In this document: piece by piece, positions 35,389 through 40,095 of the stretch
Layout: the number at the start of each line of letters is the position of its first letter
Position numbering within the stretch: the first letter of the stretch is position 1
Assembly: GCA_947588735.1 (NCBI GenBank)
Contig: CANQAD010000013.1
Coordinates: 1 to 40,095, forward strand
DNA: 40,095 nt
Direction of reading: 5' to 3'
Source of the DNA: an uncultured Akkermansia sp.
GTDB taxonomy: Bacteria > Verrucomicrobiota > Verrucomicrobiia > Verrucomicrobiales > Akkermansiaceae
Program-made: the position numbers and the translations under genes
The notes under the pieces: generated by a model
Told to the model about the DNA's origin: nothing
The model's database searches: none
What the model saw: only the letters and a program-made list of their open reading frames with translations

Positions 35389-36224
35389 TGAGGGTTCACA
35401 GTGCCGCAGTAGGTGAAGAGGGTGGGGTCGAACTGTTGCCTGGCATCATCGGCGATGCGGCGGGCTTGCTCCAAAGTTTGAGTGAGGGCGAACATGCAGG
35501 ATCCGCTGCCGCTCATGAGTGCGGCCTGCACGCCTTCCTGCTTCAACAGCCACATTTTGAGCATGGCGAGCACGGGAAACTTGGCAAACACGGGGCGTTC
35601 CAAATCATTGCTCAGCCGAAGACCGTTGACCGTTTGAATATCGTACATCACTCCGCGCAAGCGACGCGATTCCTCAAACGCTCCATACGCCCAAGGCGTA
35701 CTCACCCCAAATTGCGGCTTGAGCAGCAATATGGGACTTGTCCACTCGGCATAGGCTGCGAGCGGTCGCACCTGCTCGCCGCGTCCCTGACATCGGCTCA
35801 ACACCGGATTCAGGAAAAAGGGAACGTCACTTCCTATGGCGGCGGCCATTTCTGCAAGCTCCTCCGGGGAATACTGAGTCCCCAGAATTTCATTGATTGC
35901 CAGCAAGGTGACAGCCGCGTTGGAAGAACCGCCGCCCAAGCCCGCCGCACAGGGAATGCGCTTGGTGAGGCTGATGCGTTGCTTGGCCTTGCGACCGTAA
36001 TGCTTTTCAAACTCCATAACGGCGCGAATCACCAGGTTATTCTCATCCGTGGGAATGCGGGCGTCATCGCAAAGCAGAGTCGTAGTGCGTGAGTTGTGAA
36101 AATCAAGCTCATCGGCCAAGTCGAGCTTTGCCATCAGCATGTCCACATCATGAAAACCATCCGCTCTTTTTCCCTTAATGCGCAGCGAGAGATTCACCTT
36201 CGCAGGTGAAGAATAGGTGCTCAT
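35385..36224 (-). CDS. ispE: 4-diphosphocytidyl-2-C-methyl-D-erythritol kinase
   Basis: A GHMP kinase of the non-mevalonate isoprenoid pathway. The 279 residues show SSPAKVNLSLRIKGKRADGFH at the start, the ATP loop PCAAGLGGGSSNAA (91-104), GSDVPFFL and the C-terminal GSGSCMFAL. The start at 36224 follows directly on a promoter and matches the family N-terminus; a longer frame to 36284 would read through the promoter. The gene after it (fused AhbA/AhbB-like) is coupled by ATGA. Confidence 0.95.
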   Translation of the reverse strand: MSTYSSPAKVNLSLRIKGKRADGFHDVDMLMAKLDLADELDFHNSRTTTLLCDDARIPTDENNLVIRAVMEFEKHYGRKAKQRISLTKRIPCAAGLGGGSSNAAVTLLAINEILGTQYSPEELAEMAAAIGSDVPFFLNPVLSRCQGRGEQVRPLAAYAEWTSPILLLKPQFGVSTPWAYGAFEESRRLRGVMYDIQTVNGLRLSNDLERPVFAKFPVLAMLKMWLLKQEGVQAALMSGSGSCMFALTQTLEQARRIADDARQQFDPTLFTYCGTVNPQ

Positions 36225-36230
36225 GACGCC

Positions 36231-36259
36231 AGAGTACACGAAAGCGGCAAAAGAATCAA
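36231..36259 (-). promoter_or_regulatory. Promoter of ispE, almost touching the start codon
   Basis: On the minus strand: TTGATT (complement of 36254-36259), 17-bp spacer, TACTCT (complement of 36231-36236), then 6 nt to the ATG at 36224. It predicts a leaderless transcript. Confidence 0.6.
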
Positions 36260-36271
36260 GTAGAATGTCAC

Positions 36272-36773
36272 GGGGCAACCGCAAGCGGTTGCCATTTACG
36301 ATTGACGAATTACGATGACGATTTGGAAAGAACGCGCGCTTGCGCGCGGAGCTGCGACGCTTCAGCGGCGGCGGTGGGCGAAATTGTGGGTGATCAATGG
36401 TTAGAAAGGTCGGTGGAGAGCGGAGTTGATACGCAGCGGAATTCTTAAATGGTGCGGAGTGTCGGTTTGAAGGGCAGTCTTGACGAGTCGTGGAAGCGCT
36501 TTGCTTCCTCCGCTTGCCTTTCGAACCAACAACCGCCCGTGATTCGAAAATCCACTTGTGCTCCCGCTCCGCTCACCACTGAGCTTTCTGACTAGTCCTG
36601 CGCTTGGTTCCGGCTTCCCCAGTCGCTCCCGCTCCGCATCTCCCGAGCCTCCGGCTCGCTATCTCCCCAAATCGTCGATCGTAAATCGTCATTCGTAAAT
36701 AACCAACGGCTTATGCCGTATGATGTGCCGTTAACTGCTTATTGGGGGGTGCTTTTTCTTGGGACGGAGGTGG
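36272..36773 (+). repeat. Composite repeat: R1 end, R3 element, R2 right end
   Basis: It opens with an R1 closing hairpin (GGCAACCGCAAGCGGTTGCC, about 36274-36293). The R3 body (about 36301-36545) follows, sharing GCTGCGACGCTTCAGCGGCG and GCAGCGGAATTCTTAA with 39657-39903. Then come the phrase CTCCGCATCTCCCGAGCC, AWTCGTM heptads (about 36668-36700) and the R2 right end GGGGGGTGCTTTTTCTTGGGAC. No coding capacity. It fills the ispE-corA gap apart from the promoters. Confidence 0.7.
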
Positions 36774-36801
36774 TCTTGCTTTGCCTGTCGCGTAATTGTG
36801 C

Positions 36802-36830
36802 TTGCAATTCGAAGGAAGGTGCGTTACACT
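36802..36830 (+). promoter_or_regulatory. Promoter of corA-argB-nadK
   Basis: TTGCAA (36802-36807), 17-bp spacer, TACACT (36825-36830). The ATG of corA is 54 nt downstream, giving one of the longer leaders in the window. The boxes start about 30 bp after the R2 right end. Confidence 0.6.
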
Positions 36831-36884
36831 CACGCGGGGCGGCGTGGGGCGGCCGGAGCGGATAAAACACGAGCAACCGGGATT

Positions 36885-37880
36885 ATGATACGCATATATA
36901 AACAGTCGGACGCCGGCATTTCCCGCACGGTTGGACTGGATGAGCCGTCGGGTCGTGGGGATCGCATTTTCTGGGTGGATTTGCTCACTCCTGATGCGCA
37001 GGAGCTCTCGTTTGTCGAGGAATTGTGCGGGTTGGAGATGCCGACAAAGGACGAGATGCGCGAGATTGAGGCGACGTCGCGCTTGTACTGTGAGGATGGG
37101 GCGCGGTTCATGACGACAACCGTTCTTTCGCGTGTTGAGACAGATGATCCGATTATTGCTGAAATCACGTTCATCTTGAAAAAGGATGTACTCATTACCA
37201 TACGCCACACGGACTCCTACTCCTTCCGGGTTTTTTCGCACACGCTTCTGCGGGCGCAGAACACCAACCGTGATCTTGTTTTCATCGGGCTGCTGGAGAC
37301 GCTGGTGGATCGCCAGGCAGATGTGTTGGAGCGTTTTGGTACGGTACTGGATGCCCTCTCCAAAAAAGTCTTCGGAACCCATCACGCCGCGCGGAAAGGG
37401 GAGAGACAAGAGGATCCCGATACGGAGGATTTGCGCGACGCTCTGGAGGAGCTGGGGCGCGTGGGAGACATCATCACTCGTCAGCGGGATGCGCTGGTGA
37501 ACTTGCTGCGTATGATCACTTTTGCCGGTAATGAGGATTCTTGTCTGGATGCTCATGAGAATTTATACGTGCCGTTACGGCCTGTCTCGCGCGACGTGAA
37601 TTCGCTGGCGGAATACGCTTCTTTCCTGTCCAACAAGATCAATTTCATGCTGGATGCCGTGCTCGGGCTCATCAATATCGAGCAGAACGATATTGTGAAG
37701 GTCTTCACCATAACGTCCATCGTCTTCTTGCCGCCTACGCTGGTGGCGAGCATATTTGGCATGAACTACCGCTACATTCCCTTTTTGGAGACCACGTGGG
37801 GATTTTGGCTCTCGCTCGTCCTTATGGTCATCTCTGCGGTGTTGCCGCTTGTCATTTTCCGAATCAAACGCTATATTTGA
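36885..37880 (+). CDS. corA: CorA-family divalent cation transporter
   Basis: A magnesium/cobalt channel of 331 residues. A large cytoplasmic N-terminal domain with an acidic helix bundle ends in two C-terminal membrane helices. The selectivity motif GMN is at 292-294 (SIFGMNYRYIPFLETTWG), directly after helix 1, and the protein ends with the basic tail RIKRYI. Size and layout fit the family. An in-frame ATG at 36759 is excluded because the promoter lies between it and 36885. argB follows after 5 bp. Confidence 0.95.
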   Translation: MIRIYKQSDAGISRTVGLDEPSGRGDRIFWVDLLTPDAQELSFVEELCGLEMPTKDEMREIEATSRLYCEDGARFMTTTVLSRVETDDPIIAEITFILKKDVLITIRHTDSYSFRVFSHTLLRAQNTNRDLVFIGLLETLVDRQADVLERFGTVLDALSKKVFGTHHAARKGERQEDPDTEDLRDALEELGRVGDIITRQRDALVNLLRMITFAGNEDSCLDAHENLYVPLRPVSRDVNSLAEYASFLSNKINFMLDAVLGLINIEQNDIVKVFTITSIVFLPPTLVASIFGMNYRYIPFLETTWGFWLSLVLMVISAVLPLVIFRIKRYI

Positions 37881-37885
37881 ACACG

Positions 37886-38794
37886 ATGATTGCCACACGC
37901 AAGGTTGAACAACCTCAGCAGGAAATCCACAAGGCAAATATCCTCATTGAAGCCTTGCCGTACATGCAGGCGTACCGGGATAAAACGATACTCATCAAAT
38001 TCGGTGGGTCGGCGATGGATGACCCCGAGCTGGTGAAGTCGCTGATGCGCGATATTGTGGTGCTGGAATCCATGGGGATGAACCCGGTGGTGGTGCATGG
38101 CGGGGGCAAGGCCATCTCGAAGGCCATGAATGAGGCCGGGCTGGAGGCCAGGTTCATCAATGGTCTTCGTGTCACCGGGCCGGATGCCATTCGCATTGTG
38201 GAAGAGACGCTGACGGGCAGCATCAACCCCGGGTTGGTGGAGATGATACGTGAGCATGGCGGCTCGGCCGTGGGCATACCTGGTACAACGGTGTTTGTAG
38301 GTGAAAAGTTGCGCGAAAAAGATGAGCAGGGCCAATCCGTTGATTTGGGGATGGTAGGACGAGTGATAGGTTGTCAGCTTTCGCGGGTGGAGGAGGCGCT
38401 TTCCCTGCAGCTCATCCCGGTCATATCGCCTCTGGCGCGCGAGCTGGGCACCCACCAGTCACTCAATGTGAATGCCGATTTGGCGGCGGCAGCGTTGGCC
38501 AAGGATCTCAAACCCGTCAAGCTTGTGTACATTTCCGATGTGCCGGGCATCTTGCCTAATCCTGAGGACAAGACCTGTATCATCAAGAGCATTGACCGGC
38601 GGGAGGCGTTCCGGCTCATTGCCGACGGCACCATATCCGGCGGCATGATACCGAAGGTGAAGAGTGCGGTGGAGGCGCTCAACGCGGGTGTGCGCAAGGT
38701 CCACTTTATTGATGGTCGCTTGCCTCACACCATGCTGTTGGAAATCTTCACGCCTGAGGGTGTGGGTACGGAAATTGTGCGTGAGCAGCGTTGA
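37886..38794 (+). CDS. argB: Acetylglutamate kinase
   Basis: Phosphorylates N-acetylglutamate in arginine synthesis. The 302 residues show the amino-acid kinase marks ILIKFGGSAM (35-44), VVVHGGGKAISKAM, GLRVTGPDAI and NVNADLAAAALAKDL. A 30-residue N-terminal extension (IATRKVEQPQQEIHKANI) resembles the helix of arginine-sensitive hexameric enzymes, so feedback inhibition is likely (inference). The start lies 5 bp after corA; a longer frame from 37796 would overlap it. nadK follows after 10 bp. Confidence 0.96.
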   Translation: MIATRKVEQPQQEIHKANILIEALPYMQAYRDKTILIKFGGSAMDDPELVKSLMRDIVVLESMGMNPVVVHGGGKAISKAMNEAGLEARFINGLRVTGPDAIRIVEETLTGSINPGLVEMIREHGGSAVGIPGTTVFVGEKLREKDEQGQSVDLGMVGRVIGCQLSRVEEALSLQLIPVISPLARELGTHQSLNVNADLAAAALAKDLKPVKLVYISDVPGILPNPEDKTCIIKSIDRREAFRLIADGTISGGMIPKVKSAVEALNAGVRKVHFIDGRLPHTMLLEIFTPEGVGTEIVREQR

Positions 38795-38804
38795 GCAGAC
38801 CCCT

Positions 38805-39641
38805 ATGGCAGATCCCCCCACCATCGGCATCTTGGCTCCGTACCGCAGCAACGCATGCCTGCGCGTGTTACAGAAGCTTTTGGAAATGTGCGAGCAGCGC
38901 GGTATCCGCGCGCGGGAGCTTGGCAAGTGCACACCGGATGCCCAATGGCCAGGCATTGTCGTGTGCCTTGGTGGGGATGGCACGATTCTCTCTGCCGCTG
39001 AACAGGCGGCGCGGCGCGGTTGCACGATTGCAGGGGTCAATTTGGGCCATCTTGGCTTTTTGAGCGCTTGCGGGTGTGATGAGGTGGCTCAGCTTGTAGA
39101 GTCATTCGCCACAGCCGCCTATCGGGTGGAGCGCCGATCGATGTTGCAAGTGACGGCAAGCGGTTTGGACGCTGCCGGAGAGAGTGAGTCGCATCTCGCC
39201 CTCAATGAAGTGGCGCTTATGCGTGCGCAGACCGGCAAGATGATTGATGTGGATGTGGAGCTGGATGGCTCCCTGCTCAACCGTTACCACGCCGATGGTG
39301 TGCTGGTGGCTACGCCCACGGGTTCCACCGCTTATTCGTTGTCTGCAGGCGGGCCATTGTTGTGGCCTACGGCGGGGGTGATGTGTCTCACGCCTGTCTG
39401 CCCGCATAGTCTCACCAACCGCTCTGTGGTGCTGCCGCAGAATGTGGAAATTACCTTGCGCCCACGCGAGCGGCGCGGTCGTTCCGGCGAATCGCTCATT
39501 TATTCCACGGACGGACAGGCCACGCACGCCATTCCACTCAATGCAGCGCTCACCATCCGTAAAGCTTCGGTGGATCTGCGCTTGCTTTTCCTGCCGGGCA
39601 GCGATTATGCCTCCCGCCTCCGCGCCAAACTCGGTTGGTAA
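38805..39641 (+). CDS. nadK: NAD kinase
   Basis: Makes NADP from NAD and ATP. The 278 residues contain the GGDGT motif (CLGGDGTILSAA, 56-62), the NE/D motif LNEVAL (N134, E135) and TPTGSTAYSLSAGGP (171-184), in the family order. The start at 38805 is set by the gap to argB (10 bp) and by the first beta-strand TIGILAP. Last gene of the corA-argB-nadK unit. Beyond it an R3 repeat begins within 20 bp; no terminator was found. Confidence 0.95.
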   Translation: MADPPTIGILAPYRSNACLRVLQKLLEMCEQRGIRARELGKCTPDAQWPGIVVCLGGDGTILSAAEQAARRGCTIAGVNLGHLGFLSACGCDEVAQLVESFATAAYRVERRSMLQVTASGLDAAGESESHLALNEVALMRAQTGKMIDVDVELDGSLLNRYHADGVLVATPTGSTAYSLSAGGPLLWPTAGVMCLTPVCPHSLTNRSVVLPQNVEITLRPRERRGRSGESLIYSTDGQATHAIPLNAALTIRKASVDLRLLFLPGSDYASRLRAKLGW

Positions 39642-39656
39642 GAAGCAAATCAATTT

Positions 39657-39990
39657 CGATTGACGAATGACGATTGACGATTTGGAAAGTTCGGCGAGCA
39701 TAGCTCGCGGAGCTGCGACGCTTCAGCGGCGGCGGTGGGCGGAGCCGTGGGTGGTCAATGGTTCGAAAGGTCGGTGGGGGAGCGGAGCTGATATGCAGCG
39801 GAATTCTTAAGTGATGTGGAGTGTCGGTTCGAAGGGCAGTCTGGACGAGCCGTGGAAGCGCTTTGCCTCCTTCGCTTGCCTTTCGAACCAACAAGCGCCC
39901 GTGATGCTCCCCACTCCCTCCGCTCACGCTCCGCATTTCCCGAGCCTCCGGCTCACTATCTTTGCAAATCGTCAATCGTCATTCGTCAAT
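39657..39990 (+). repeat. R3 element, second copy
   Basis: It starts with heptads in inverted sense (CGATTGACGAATGACG), continues with GCTGCGACGCTTCAGCGGCG and GCAGCGGAATTCTTAA as in the copy at 36301, and ends with CCGAGCCTCCGGCTC and AWTCGTM heptads (about 39967-39993). It directly abuts the stop of the outer-membrane gene at 39997. No gene in the 355-bp gap. Confidence 0.7.
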
Positions 39991-39996
39991 CGAAAA

Positions 39997-40095
39997 TCAG
40001 AAGTCCACTCTATATCCTGCCGATGCGTTGACGCTTGTCCAGCCGCTGCGGTATTCCAGCGACGCGTCCAGGAACAGACTGCCGGACTGCGACCC
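39997..40095 (-). CDS. C-terminal end of an outer-membrane beta-barrel protein
   Basis: Only the last 32 codons and the stop are in the window. They read as amphipathic strands (GSLFLDASLEYRSG, WTSVNASAGYRVDF) with an aromatic C-terminal residue, the usual signal for insertion by the BAM machinery. The pattern resembles the end of autotransporter barrels. The gene continues beyond the right edge on the minus strand. Confidence 0.6.
   Translation of the reverse strand, partial: GSQSGSLFLDASLEYRSGWTSVNASAGYRVDF

Noticed and set aside
36500..36540. TTTCGAACCAAC in R3 as a tRNA T-loop
   Set aside because: No acceptor, D or anticodon stems can be built around it; it recurs at 39888 as part of the repeat.

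Overview
The window looks like a chromosomal segment of a Gram-negative bacterium. It carries an RND efflux pump, an OprB-like porin, an outer-membrane beta-barrel C-terminus and lipoprotein or signal-peptide genes. The mix of housekeeping genes, class I fumarase, CdaA, a ROK-like kinase, a zinc-ribbon Ser/Thr kinase and a glycine-rich PA14-like membrane protein suggests the PVC/Verrucomicrobiota side, perhaps near Akkermansia. That placement is inference from gene content; no rRNA or other formal marker was compared.

Layout. 1-2529 (minus): an efflux operon with an adaptor made of two tandem MFP units, followed by the start of an AcrB-type pump. 3415-7540 (plus): an isolated nuoA, then metH. 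8070-11598 (plus): pheA-holB-yicC-gmk, tightly packed. 11643-13221 (minus): a lipoprotein thioredoxin-like gene and trpS. 13260-13803 (minus): an HU-like gene split by a repeat. 13816-16519 (minus): Sel1-queG-yugP, joined by ATGA overlaps. 16877-21019 (plus): a sugar kinase and a membrane Ser/Thr kinase. 21054-23573 (minus): class I fumarase and cdsA. 24594-28799 (plus): M23 peptidase-nadD, cdaA with a tiny CdaR-like gene, then bioD-folP. 28864-32211: a PA14-like membrane protein (minus), a small Arg-rich secreted protein (plus) and an OprB-like porin (minus). 32670-34259 (plus): glyS. 34279-36224 (minus): ispE and a fused AhbA/AhbB-like gene. 36885-39641 (plus): corA-argB-nadK. 39997-40095 (minus): the C-terminal end of an outer-membrane barrel protein.

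The most striking content is between the genes. Nearly every large gap is filled by short non-coding interspersed elements. Family R1 (about 240 bp, terminal inverted repeats CAGGGCAAMCGCATT) has 10-bp target duplications at three insertion sites, so it behaves like a MITE. One copy splits the HU-like gene, and removing it with one target copy restores a 97-codon frame exactly. Two tandem copies sit in the 3' end of metH and supply its present stop codon. A second family, R2 (ends GTCCCAA...TTGGGAC), and an associated GC-rich repeat, R3, occupy other gaps; one R2 copy is nested in an R1 copy. All three families share tracts of a 7-bp degenerate repeat (AWTCGTM). No transposase is visible here, so the mobilising enzyme would have to be encoded elsewhere.

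Several sigma70-like promoters lie so close to the ATG (pheA, M23, ispE, glyS) that leaderless or near-leaderless transcripts are likely. Few genes have a clear Shine-Dalgarno sequence.
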